DNA from: Cytidiella melzeri
Lineage: Eukaryota; Basidiomycota; Agaricomycetes; Polyporales; Irpicaceae
Reading direction: 5' to 3'
Assembly: GCA_022592445.1 (NCBI GenBank)
Contig: JABYQR010000156.1
Location: 1-64,000 of the forward strand
Length of the DNA: 64,000 nucleotides
The position numbers were made by a program, and so were the translations under genes. Numbering within the stretch: position 1 is the first letter of the stretch; every line of letters starts with the position of its first letter. Positions 51,042 to 61,515 of the stretch are shown here, piece after piece. The notes beneath the pieces were generated by a model that saw only the letters and a list, made by a program, of their open reading frames with translations, was not told where the DNA came from and did not search any database.

Positions 51042-51412
51042 TAACAACGGATATGTCGAAAGGGCAGGGTTGTGTGCGCTGCTAAGACCTAACAACGCTG
51101 TCAGACCTCTGAGTACCTAAGACACAAGCGTCGAGCAAGTGAGCTAAGTACAGGATCAGCATATGTACATACTGCAAGTGCAAGAGAGACAAGCTTACCC
51201 CAAGGTGCGAAGGAAGAGAGCACAATGGGGGAAAAGAGAGGAATGAGTGAACTCTTATAGTACAACGAGAGACGGCTCGATAAGGAAATGATAATCAACA
51301 AAGCTGTGTCCGCGGGAATGAAGCTACGCTACCATGTGATTCATATAGAAAAAAAAAACAATGAAAAGAACAAGGTAACCTTGTCCGTGAGCGAGAGCTG
51401 GAAATATCAATA
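51042..51412 (-). repeat. Copia-2 5' LTR (right), 371 bp, intact
   Basis: It spans plus-strand TAACAACGG to TATCAATA and is the reference for the interrupted left LTR. The ATAAC duplication follows at 51413-51417. Confidence 0.9.
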
Positions 51413-51516
51413 ATAACATCACGTGAGACTTTGCAATTTTGGCAGGGATCCCTCTACCAAAACAGAACCTCAGACTCTAAGACCTGGTATGGGCTGAGAC
51501 AATACTCAAGCAAACC

Positions 51517-52029
51517 ATGTTTGGTGCCCATACTAGATGGAAACCAATTGATTACAGCCCCAAATCCCACCGGCAATTCATGTGCGAGGTGTGGAAGTCA
51601 GGCCTTGAGTGGACTATGAGAACACTCATACACAAAGGGGAAGCTTCTGAGGAGCAGAGGCATGATTCAATATTGAAGGTGAAGACACCAACGGAAAAGC
51701 ATATTCCAGTGTATGATCACCATGCCAAGGCAGAAGCTGAGGCCAAAGCTAGGTCAGAGGAAGGCCGAGCAAAGTTTGTTGAATGGATCTTCAAAAATAT
51801 AACACTCCACATGGAGGTTAAATCTCCATACTCCAGATGGTGGGGGCCACAGAGGGAGCAACAATACCTTGCTAACAGAAGGCCAGCAGATGCACTGGAT
51901 TTTGAAGAGTATGAGTTTTGCCTTTCTGGAGCAAGCTGTGATTCCAATTTGAGTCACAATGGTCATCATGGGGAAGGTGGCGAGGTTGACCCCTTGTGGT
52001 CAGAATCTAATCTATGCAGTGGCGAGTGA
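51517..52029 (+). CDS. Unidentified ORF next to Copia-2, probably the 3' end of a truncated gene
   Basis: I do not recognise this 170-residue frame. It begins MFGAHTRWKPIDYSPKSHRQ. It has Trp-rich segments (MCEVWKSGLEWTMRTLIHKG, YSRWWGPQREQQYLANRRP), a charged AEAEAKARSEEGRAKF helix and a Cys/Asp-containing end (YEFCLSGASCDSNL). The frame continues upstream to a TAA about 27 bases before the ATG. A gene-like pattern without a promoter right at the edge of Copia-2 suggests a remnant of a larger gene or transposon protein. Codon usage differs from the flanking host genes. Confidence 0.4.
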   Translation: MFGAHTRWKPIDYSPKSHRQFMCEVWKSGLEWTMRTLIHKGEASEEQRHDSILKVKTPTEKHIPVYDHHAKAEAEAKARSEEGRAKFVEWIFKNITLHMEVKSPYSRWWGPQREQQYLANRRPADALDFEEYEFCLSGASCDSNLSHNGHHGEGGEVDPLWSESNLCSGE

Positions 52030-52755
52030 ACCCCAGTCAGGCAGGAAACTTGATTTGGGGGGAGCTCACAGACACAGGATGGGGCACACTCTACCCTGCG
52101 TCTGGCAAAGAAACCCCCAATAATGAAGAGTGAGAGGGCTGCCAAGTGCTATGACCTGGCACATTGGAGAAAGTGTGTTTTGCAAATAGAGAAGGGTTAT
52201 TTTCTTCTTCTGTGTAGTAGCAACAACGCGCTTAGACAGGGCTAAGTCATCAGGCCTAGGACATACCACATTCATCTGTCTCTGAAAAAAACTGCCAGGA
52301 AGTAGCAGTTGCAGCGGGCACTTGCAGCTGCAGGCCACGATGGGGCTGGGGGTCTATGTCTCCCTTTCTATCTCTGCCAAATATAGGTTGTGGCACTTGG
52401 GCAGTGCTTGAACACCACTGCCTCACTGTCCGGTCCACACCACTCATTCGAGGACTGTATAAAACAACCCACACTCGGGGCAGGCGCTGGCAGCTGCTTC
52501 ATAGTTACGTAACAATGTTACGCACGAACCTTTTCAATTTTAGATAAAAATAAAAATAGAATAAAACAAAATTTCGATGAGACCGTACTCTTCGATGCAT
52601 TTTCACTGCAAGGTAGGATGCGCTACTCGTTTCTACTGACTACCGTGACGTCCCCTTCAGCATTACTCTGACGCCATAACTATGCAAACTATAAAAAAGC
52701 AAGTAAATACAGCAACCAATCCACCAACGACTTCATTAAGAGGGTATCTTGTAGG
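52030..52755. other. Gene-free region before the RasGEF gene
   Basis: No gene was found in these 726 bp. A TATAAAA box at about 52457 followed by a GC-rich stretch looks promoter-like but has no ORF downstream. AT-rich, poly-A-like sequence at 52540-52575 may mark the end of an old retroelement. The right end is the 3' UTR of the RasGEF gene. Confidence 0.45.
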
Positions 52756-55700
52756 TTAAAGGAATCCACTTTCCTGCAACAGACGCGCCATCTTCTCATC
52801 TTCTCTCTCGCGAGGCTCTCTCTCCAAGCTCGTATTCCAAAATTGATCGCCATAATCAACACCGTCGACGTACTTTTCGAAGGAATCCTCCAGAAAGGCG
52901 AGGATGGCACTCACAGTCGTGAAATTGTAAGGTATGGTTTGCCACTGTTTTATGTCCCTGATCACTTCTGCAGCCTTCTGACGTTTACGGAAGTTGATCA
53001 TGTGTCCGGCGACCTTATCCTCCGCACCATCGTTGATGAAGGTAAGGGTGGTCAAGTATGTGCCTGCAAAACCAATCAGCAATAGTAAGAGCGGCGCAGC
53101 ACTGCGAACGAACCAATGAATGGCACGCAAGGCGGGGCTATTCTTGCCAACAATGAACGGTAATTGTTGAAGTTCTTGTTGGAATCAATAGTAGACTCGC
53201 AAATATGCAGCTGCGACATGAACCGCTGATTCACTTGCTCCCATGTACGCTTCAACCGCCGGATAGGAGGGGTGTTCAAGCCTGAAGTGATAGCCACCAT
53301 CGTTGAGAAGTTTTGGATGTTTCGACACCTCTGCCAGGGACATTCAGAGGTAGATGCTGGGATAGGACGGAAGAACTTACATCTGCCACACTGATGAAAT
53401 GCTTGACCACCGCAGCACGCTTCCTCGAGTCTTCTTTCTGCAAGACGCTTTCAGCCACCCAGTTCGCAATCTGTCTGATGGAGTCAGCACAAGCGTGTAT
53501 GATACGGGAGCCGACCTCTGACCCTGTTGCTTAGCTGAATGATAGAAGCAATGTTGTCATTATTCTTTCCTACCCGTTGCTCCCGCGAACGCTGGAGGCA
53601 CTCAATTGGGCGGATCGTCTTGTACAACTTAGCCTCCAATAGCGTGAGCTGCCTGGCCAATTCCAAAGGATCGATGTCAAGAAGCTTCAGCTTCTTGCTC
53701 GATTTCGGTAGAATCGATGGCGGAGGGGGTACTGGGTTGCTGAGCACGGCCTTGAGAGCATTTTCACCGCCACGTTGCTAATGCAACGTAAAATCAGGTT
53801 GAGGAACAGGCGACTAACACCAGTGGACGCACCACACGGTCAATCAAGACACCTAGTTGTTTAGCAGCAGCCACGCTAGCGGTGGACTCCGCCTTCACAC
53901 AGAACTCTCGTATCTTGTCCAAAATATACACATCTTCCTTTTCTAGTATATCATCGTCATTGACCATGGTCCGGAACGTATTGAGAACACTTAACACAGG
54001 TCCATTCAGCTCAAATGTGAAATTGATTGTGTGTGAATACTCACCGTAGCCTGATCGATGTCTGCTTCTGTTTTGTCCAATCTTCAAGCTCTTCGGGAGT
54101 TAGATTTTCTGGAGGTTCTATCCAGAAACGCTGGACAAGAAGATCGAATAGCTCATCCAATGTCATGAAGGACTTGAAAGTGATCAAAAAGTTCTTGCCG
54201 AATTGAGCATCTGAGGTTTGAGAGTCAGCGATAGTGATTTGCATGAGTGGCGAGTCTACTCACCAGCGGTCTCGTGCGGAGTGAGACGTTCAACTAATGC
54301 CTGCTTAGAACCTGCTCGCACGCTGCCATCCGGATCCATGAGAATCTCGGACTGGTCGTAGTTCGGTCGCAGATACCACGGCTGCGAATCGGCATGGACT
54401 TTATTGATGTAGTGCTGTGGAGCTTCGCCAAGCAGCTTGATCAGCTTATTTGTACGAGCAGGAGACTTGCTACTCGAGGCTATATCCAAGTGTCAAAACA
54501 CGTCTGGCATCGAGTCAAACTATACTCACGGCCTTGCTCATCGTAGATCTCCTCGTCCTCGAGAAGATCCCCATCTAAGTCGGGAAGTGATCCAGACGCT
54601 ACCAGTGTACCTGTTTCGGAAGGCTCGTGTGCGGGCCAAGTTGGGGTAACAGGCTCGCCAATACCTTCGGAACGAGACCTGTCGGACATTTCCAGCGATG
54701 TCTCGCTTGGATTTCTAGGGCCGTTGCGGTACATTCCAGCCGCTGTTGAGCCTGAGTCTAATGAGGACATCGTCCTAAAACCTCCCTGTCTTGAAAACGC
54801 TAATTCCATGTCCACCACATCCTCCTCCGCGCGCGAAGCACCTTCAACTGCGGGTGGTGCGTCCGTGGACTGGAAGAACACACTACCTCGAGACTGCCGC
54901 CATTCTATAGAGCTGCTATAAACAGTCTCGGCAAGCTCAGCTTGGTTCTGACCCAGCAACCACAAGGAGTCAAGGGTTGAGACGACGGATTCAAGGTTCG
55001 TCGAGATGGTACGGGCCAAAGCATCGACGTAGTCGTAACGAGCAGATGGTGAATCGCTAATAACATCAGTTGAGAGAGGGGCTTGGACGGCGGCAAGCAG
55101 GGTTGCTGCATCATCGTACAGGGCCTGGACAACAAGCTCCAATGTGCGTTGCATTCGTCGTGCCTTTTCCACGGCTTGAAGATATGGAGGGAAGTAACCA
55201 GTGTCAGTACGAACACCATCAATATCAACATGCTTCGCGATATTGATATCGCATACGTATACCAGTATCGCAGAGAGATGAGCAACCACAGTACGACCGT
55301 CCGCTTGCAGGCGATCTGTTACATGATCAATAAATACGAATTCACAACCGAGTCTCTTGCGCAAATTAGATACGTACCATTCTCCGCGGACCGCCATAGA
55401 GAGGCAAGGTCGCTCAGCTGAGTATTCATCGTCTCAACCGACGTCTTCAACTCCTTCATGACTTCTGGCCTCAGCACCCGATGTGGCGCCTTGCGCCCTT
55501 GCGCAATCGGAGAATACCCAAAGCCTTTCCAGTCCCCTCCCAAGCCTGCACCAGGCAAACCAGGGCCAATGTTGTTCGGCGCCAAGACACCCTGGAGCCT
55601 CCTACCTTCAGAAGGTAAGAGTGACGGGTTGTCCCGCTGGAAACGCTGCAATTCCGCCACGAACGCGACCACGGAGCGCTCTAATTCGGCAGCGTCGGAC

Positions 55701-57377
55701 TCCATGCGATTGGGCTTGTCGTTAGTAGATAACGCGGGATCGTACTGCATGGCTAGGGCAGACAGAACTAGCTTTGACAAAGTACCGGCAACTTTGCGAT
55801 GCGCCGCTTTGAGGTGCGATTGAAGTGCCTGGGAGTTGGATTGATATTTCGTGTCAGCAGATGAGGCGCGGGGGTAAAGGTTACTAGGGATGTGGCCACT
55901 AGGTGTTGCAGTCACGTAAAGCAAGTTGCGGACCGCGGCAACGACACCTAGCACACGACTGTTCACAGCTTGGACGTGATCTGGCCGTCGAGCAGTAGTG
56001 CTGGACTGCAAAAAATCGACGACAGCAGATATGGCGTCCCGAACGTGATCCGATAACTCAGTCGGTGACTCTGGAGCGTTAGGGGATAATGTGCGCTGCA
56101 AAACCTTAGCAAGCTGTTCGGCGGGAGTCATATCGGAGATGGGAGCCAGCTCAGGCTGCGCTTGAATACTCTTGCCATTTCGATGCGCGCCAGTTGTGGG
56201 CTTGGCTGAGCTCGCTGAGGACTCCGTGCGACTGCGACGACCTGGCTGAACGAGCTCTTCGTCTGAGTAGAGACTGGCACGATCTGTAGAGCTATAAGCT
56301 CTTTGTCGCATTCCTTGCATACCGGAGACCGATGACTCGGACCTCAACCGTGCGGCGACTGAAGGAGCGACAGCTGCAGAAGGCCCCGCTTGAGGCTGGG
56401 CATACGCGTGGCCATTCAATGGTGTGCCAGATACACTTGCTTGTGGTATGGTCCATGATACGGTACCGTCCAGACGATTGACGTAGTAGTAGGACAAACC
56501 ATCATCTGCGAGTCGCCGAACCCAGGGTTCGGGTGTTCTTGACCGTGCAGGTACACCGAAGCCGGCATCCTGAGCAGGTCGGTTAGCTCCTAGTCGCGAA
56601 CTAGACTGACGGGAGTGGAGAGCAAGGTCCGTATCGGAGTCGTCTGCAGCTTCCTGTGGCAAGTCGTTGGATCGCTCGCCTGTCTGTGTATTGATGTAGA
56701 AAATCTGCCGAGCATCAGACCTTGAGCAATTTATGCTAAATAATCACGACAGACAACGAGCTTACTCTGCCATTATCCGATACTCGTGGCACCCAGAAAT
56801 CATGAGTCTGAGTCGGGTCCCTCTGCTGTCCTGCGAGTAATGCTTCGGAGTAGTAATCCTCCGCATCACTCGCCTGTTGTGTATAGCTAGGAGGGGCATA
56901 GTCTGGGTCGCGGTCCAGCCAGTCGCCTTCGCGGTCGGACTGGGAGAGAGCCCTAGATATATTGGACATTGATGCGCTCGAGACACTGGAAGCCATGCTG
57001 CGTGCCATATCAACCGCTGAATCATCCTGCAACGCAGCGGGAGGGGTATCCGTATCCGAGGCTGAGAGCGCAGCCTCCGCTTCCTGGTCTGTGATAATGG
57101 TCACATAGTTGGAGGGGAACCAGCCACGATCGTCGGGACCTAAAAGACCGTCCCACCACCCAGAGTCCAAGCGGGTCAGAACTTCAATGATGTCGCCTCT
57201 TCTAAACGACAGCGATGAGGCATCGTTGGTTTGGTAGTCGTACAGAGCTCGGCAAAAGAATGTGGTAATGTACTGCTCCTCTGCTGGTGGGTCGACTGGC
57301 TGGGCCTGCTGCGTTATGTGGCTACCTGAGAATGCGTTGGGGAGTCCGTTATGCTGCGAGGTGTAGACAGCAGCCAT
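52756..57377 (-). CDS. Ras guanine-nucleotide exchange factor with SH3 and WW domains (Cdc25 family)
   Basis: It activates Ras by GDP release, probably for cAMP or mating signalling as with yeast Cdc25 and fission yeast Ste6. The start at 57377 gives MAAVYTSQHNGLPNAFSGS. The SH3 domain (about 57270-57100) shows CRALYDYQTNDASSLSFRRGD, GWWDGLLGPDDRGWFPSNYV. After an intron a WW domain (about 56560-56460) shows PWVRRLADDGLSYYYVNRLD and VSWTIP. A long Ser/Thr-rich and helical middle follows. The RasGEF N-terminal domain shows NFLITFKSFMTLDELFDLLV (about 54190). The catalytic Cdc25 domain shows LDIDPLELARQLTLLEAKLY, ECLQRSR, NFSTMVAITSGL and LIGFAGTYLTTLTFINDG, and the C-terminus MINFRKRQKAAEVIRDIKQW. 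The stop is at 52756. It has about eight introns. Confidence 0.93.
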
Positions 57378-57588
57378 ATGAGTCGTCTAAGGTGGTATCA
57401 GGGACGAGAAACGAGCGAAATGAGGGAGCGGGGAGGACGAGGTGACGAAGGCAAAAGTGAGAGCGGGCTCAGCTCAGGCTGCTGCAGCTAATCTCCCACG
57501 TGCTGACAGCGTCTACTGCCAATCCCCCACACGAAACACATTAATGCTGCCGACGATAGTTACTCGGGGCAACTACAACAAGTATATT

Positions 57589-60500
57589 TTATCTCTTCAG
57601 TGTCCTCTGCTTCTCCGCAAACTCGACAATCTTTTTGTCTACAAATAGCCCTTTTCGCTCGCGGACAGCATCCATGTACGCTTTCGCGACGTTCGATCGG
57701 TCTGCTTTCTCCCCCAAGTCCTCTAACTCTTCCTCCGTCGTTGGGACCCAGAACGGATCCTGGTCAAGCAGTTCGTATCTTCAGGGGATGGTTAGCTCCA
57801 TGACGGTCAATCAAGCCTCGAAGGAAAGCATTACCCGCTGAAGATCAACTGAGGACTGGCAGCCCCTGACGTGCGTTTCCTGATGTCTGGACGGAAATCA
57901 GTCAAAACACTCAACCCATCATGCATGAGCACCTACCATCCGAGAACCCGAAACTCTCAACAACAGGCAGCAGTGCGCTGACTGTAAAGAAACTGGTGCC
58001 TTCTTTCATTTCCTCCGCCACGATCCGACCTCTTCTTCGAGCTACTACGCCGTATGTCTTGCCCAGCACATCAGCTGTCAAGTCATCGAGTCAGCACATA
58101 TCGCTGAATGAAGTTCGCAGTACATACTAGACGCTTGAATGTCACACTCATACATGGCCAGCATCAGCCGTGGAGACCAGTCAAGTAAACCGTTTCGACA
58201 AGCATCTCTGACGGCGGAAATGAATGACCCAGTGATGTGCTGCATGCGATTGTGTTCTACATTTGCCACTAAGTGCCGAAACCATTCTCTACAGGTGGAA
58301 GACATACCTCGTTCCACCTTGAGACCTGCCTGATCAATATCCAGGCTTTCGACGAAGTAGGCTAAGCCTTCCACAGGCTCAGAACAGAGTGGACCCTGAA
58401 ACGTGGCTAGTTGGAATCCGTGTTCAACATGATTGTCAAACTCGCCAGTAGCAAGCTCCGTCTCTTCACCCATCCGATTCAAACGCCGCTTCAGCCTTCA
58501 CTGGAGGCATCAGTACCGTAGTTTGGGGCTGTTTATGTCGAAACTCACGAGTTGGGCTGTTCGCCTGTTCTTGTGTCAACCAGGACACATGTACCCGCTT
58601 GCTGCGGCCCAAAAGCCCAAACCTTGTCAGCGAAATCGGCCCAGTCCCCACCAATCCTAATACAAACTTCTCCTAAAACCTTCCAAAAGTCCTCGAGTTG
58701 AATGCTCGGCCGTTTGATGACATCGCCATGAAGGTCTACTTCATCACTATCGTCGGCATCTTCCTCCTCCGCCAAACTGTCCCCTTCCTGAAATTTGCGT
58801 TCTTCTTGCAACCGCCGTAGTAACGCCAAATTATCTTTCAGGAACTTCCATAATTCTTTCGGCAAGGGCGCTGCACGGATGGTGCATTTTACGACGTTTC
58901 CGGCGCTTGCTCCTTGCATCGTTCCTCGCCTCACGTTCCCTGACTTCGGCGGAGGCATATCGACACCCTTGACAGCGGTTTCACGGAAAGGGACGATGGG
59001 CTTCGAAGCGTGAATGTCAATCTGAGCGAAGCGTTCGCGAAGGTCTCTCAAGCATCTCTGCCAGAAGCTGTCAGTTTGATTTCCATCTGGCATTCTCGTT
59101 TCACTTACTTCCAGGTGCAACTCTCCAGCGGTGAGGATGACATGCTCCCCGGTCTGTTGTTGAAACGTTTCGACACACGGATCAGCCTGTGCAAGCAGTT
59201 TAAGGCCATTGATCAGTTTAGGCATGTCAGCCGAATGCGCAGGTTCTAAAGCGACCCTGACGATTGGAGCAGCCTGTGTGTTGTGTCAGGTCAAGGATTG
59301 AAGTAAGTCGTTGTGGCGCACCATACGATGGATGCCTCCTAGGTTTATCAGTGAACTCTGCAGCTGTGTGAGATCCGGCGCTTCACCAACCCCGTCTTCA
59401 TTCGGCGCACATATTGTAGCGTTTCGCCACACTTTTCCTTCTAGACCTTTGATGGCAAAGACATTCCCAGCACGCACGGTGTCCATCGGCACAAGTTCCC
59501 GACCCATCATCACATACAATCCCTCTACTTTGGCAATCACGACGTGTTTCCCGTTCTTGGGATGCGTTGGACCTAGAGCATTGTTGTACTTTGGCAGGAC
59601 GCAAGCGATAGAGGTCCCTTTCCTGATCGTCCCAGAGTATATCCTCGCAAAACCAACCAGAACTTCACCCTCGGGCATTTCGTCATTGGCAGCATCAGCA
59701 TCTTTCACGCGCATCTTGTCCAGAGCCTCCTCAAGGAGGGTTCCATCAGTTTGCGAACTCTCATTCGCCGCCTCTTCTACAGCCTTGCGAGCTTCACGGA
59801 AGGCTTTAGCTCTAGCTCGAAGCTCATCCGCTGTCGCAGGCTTCTGCTTGTTCTCTGGTAGGTCTTGCTGTGCAACAGCAAACATCTTGCTGATAAGTGC
59901 CGTGACCGAGCCTGAACCGTCTGCGTTGCACGAGTACAAATCCTCTTCAAGCTTGTTCTTAGGTTCCACGACTGATTCATACAGGTCGGGATACAGCATT
60001 TTGGGTATGCGAGTTCGCTGAGCGGTCGACGGAGGAGGGACGACGTCGACGATGGATTGAATGACACACGTTGAGAGAGGTAGCCACTGAGTGAAGATGA
60101 GAGACAACAGCTGCCGCGTTTCCTTCGTTTTCAGGTCTCTAGGAGCGATCTTGAGGTTGAGTGCAGTCACAATCTTCGCGACCTTCTCTGGATTGCTAGG
60201 AATGAACGGTCATTCGTGGTTGTTTCACGAGGAAACTTTTTAGACATACGGGTTCAGCACCACAGCATCATATGCAGCCCAGATATTCTCGAGGACAAAT
60301 TGAACGAACAGAGGCTTCAGTGTGCGGCCTCGTAAGTTCTTATGGCTGATTACTCTCTTAGTCTTTGGGTCCAGGTAGAAGTCGCCCCAGAGCACGATGC
60401 GCAAGTTAGTCTCGTTCATTCCGAGCTTGACTGCGTACAAGTGCGCAAACTTGCCCACGCGGAATCCCCAGCCGTCAACTGCAGAAGCGAATATGACGTT

Positions 60501-61311
60501 ACCCTTCTCTGGAGAAAAGTATATGTCCTCGTCGTCCCTCTCCTGAAACTCGTGGTCATCGTTCACGACAGCGTCCACTTCATCCGCATGAGACTCCTTC
60601 TTCTCGACCAAACGGCGCTCACGCTCTTCGCGCCACCGGAGATCGTCCTCCATGCGTTCTCCGGCAAAGAAGTCTCCCATGACTGCGTTAACCTGTTGAA
60701 TGAGCTGCGAAAGATGATGATACGCCTCTATGGGAGCCAGCTTGAGCTCAGTGATGAGACGGTCGAATTTGTTGATGACTAGAATTGGTTTCAGACGATC
60801 TTGCCACGCCTGCCTCAAGACGGTGATTGTCTGAGGGATTAATGTCAATGATTTGAGTGTGCGAATATGTGTTTGTAGACGCACCTGAGTGCAGACACCT
60901 TCGACTACGTCGACCAAAACAAGAGCACCGTCGCACAGACGCGATGCAGTGGAAACCTCACTGGAGAAGTCTACGTGACCGGGAGTGTCTATCATGTTTA
61001 CGACATAGGTCTTCGGGGGACTTTCTAGTAGAGTCTGTCATGTTTTCTTGGACGACACACTACTGGTGATACGTACCTCCACTGGCGGACTTGTCCATGA
61101 CTTTGAATCGCAGAGAGACAGCACTACTCTCCATTGTTATCCCGCGCTCCTGCTCGTCCTCCCGGCTATCCAAGTATCTAATCTTGCCTGCCATGCGCGA
61201 AGAGATAATGTTGTTTGCAGCTAGTAGTGCGTCCATGAGTGTAGTTTTGCCGTGATCAACGTGTCCTATCGTGGTCACATTGCGAATGTAGACGGCATCG
61301 GGTGAAGCCAT
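57589..61311 (-). CDS. efl1: Elongation-factor-like GTPase Efl1/Ria1 (60S subunit maturation)
   Basis: Efl1 works with the SBDS protein to release eIF6/Tif6 from cytoplasmic pre-60S subunits. The start at 61311 gives [20 protein letters not shown]; in-frame codons upstream from 61392 look like 5' UTR. G motifs are [30 protein letters not shown] and NKFDR. An acidic insertion around 60600 ([17 protein letters not shown]) is typical of Efl1 and absent from EF2. Domain II is seen in [17 protein letters not shown], and domains III-V follow with ELHLEVSE and the C-terminal [20 protein letters not shown]. The stop is TAA at 57589. There are several short introns. The EF2 diphthamide region is not preserved, supporting Efl1 over EF2. 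Confidence 0.95.
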
Positions 61312-61515
61312 GTCGAGAACGGTGGTGGTGGTCGCGGAAACAGCGAGTAAAGTGGCTGGGATGAGTCGCAACGGGTAAATCTCCAATGCCAATCTTCGAT
61401 CGGGACCGGGGAGCGTGTTCCCACGCCTCAGCCGCGGCGTCAGTGATTATTACTTACTTTCTAGCTTGCTTTTTCGACTTGAGCCACTCAAGACAGCAGT
61501 CGCAGTTGAACACAG
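61312..61515. promoter_or_regulatory. Divergent promoter region, Efl1 / Cwf19
   Basis: 204 bp separate the divergent starts of a ribosome-maturation GTPase and a splicing factor. Both are housekeeping genes, so shared control is plausible. No specific site was recognised. Confidence 0.45.

Larger units (their letters stand above)
29045..51412 (-). mobile_element. Copia-2, Ty1/Copia element on the minus strand, outermost layer of a three-level nest
   Basis: The left LTR starts TAACAACGG at 29045 and the right LTR ends TATCAATA at 51412. Both are flanked by ATAAC (29040-29044, 51413-51417). Gag-pol runs leftward from 50951 to 30949 and is interrupted between 32967 and 48568 by Gypsy-A. Removing Gypsy-A and one TGGCT copy re-joins the frame through a Pro/Ser/Thr-rich linker between integrase and reverse transcriptase. 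The left LTR also contains a 1.5-kb insert. The LTR copies differ at about five sites, all transitions, plus one poly-A indel. Confidence 0.93.
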
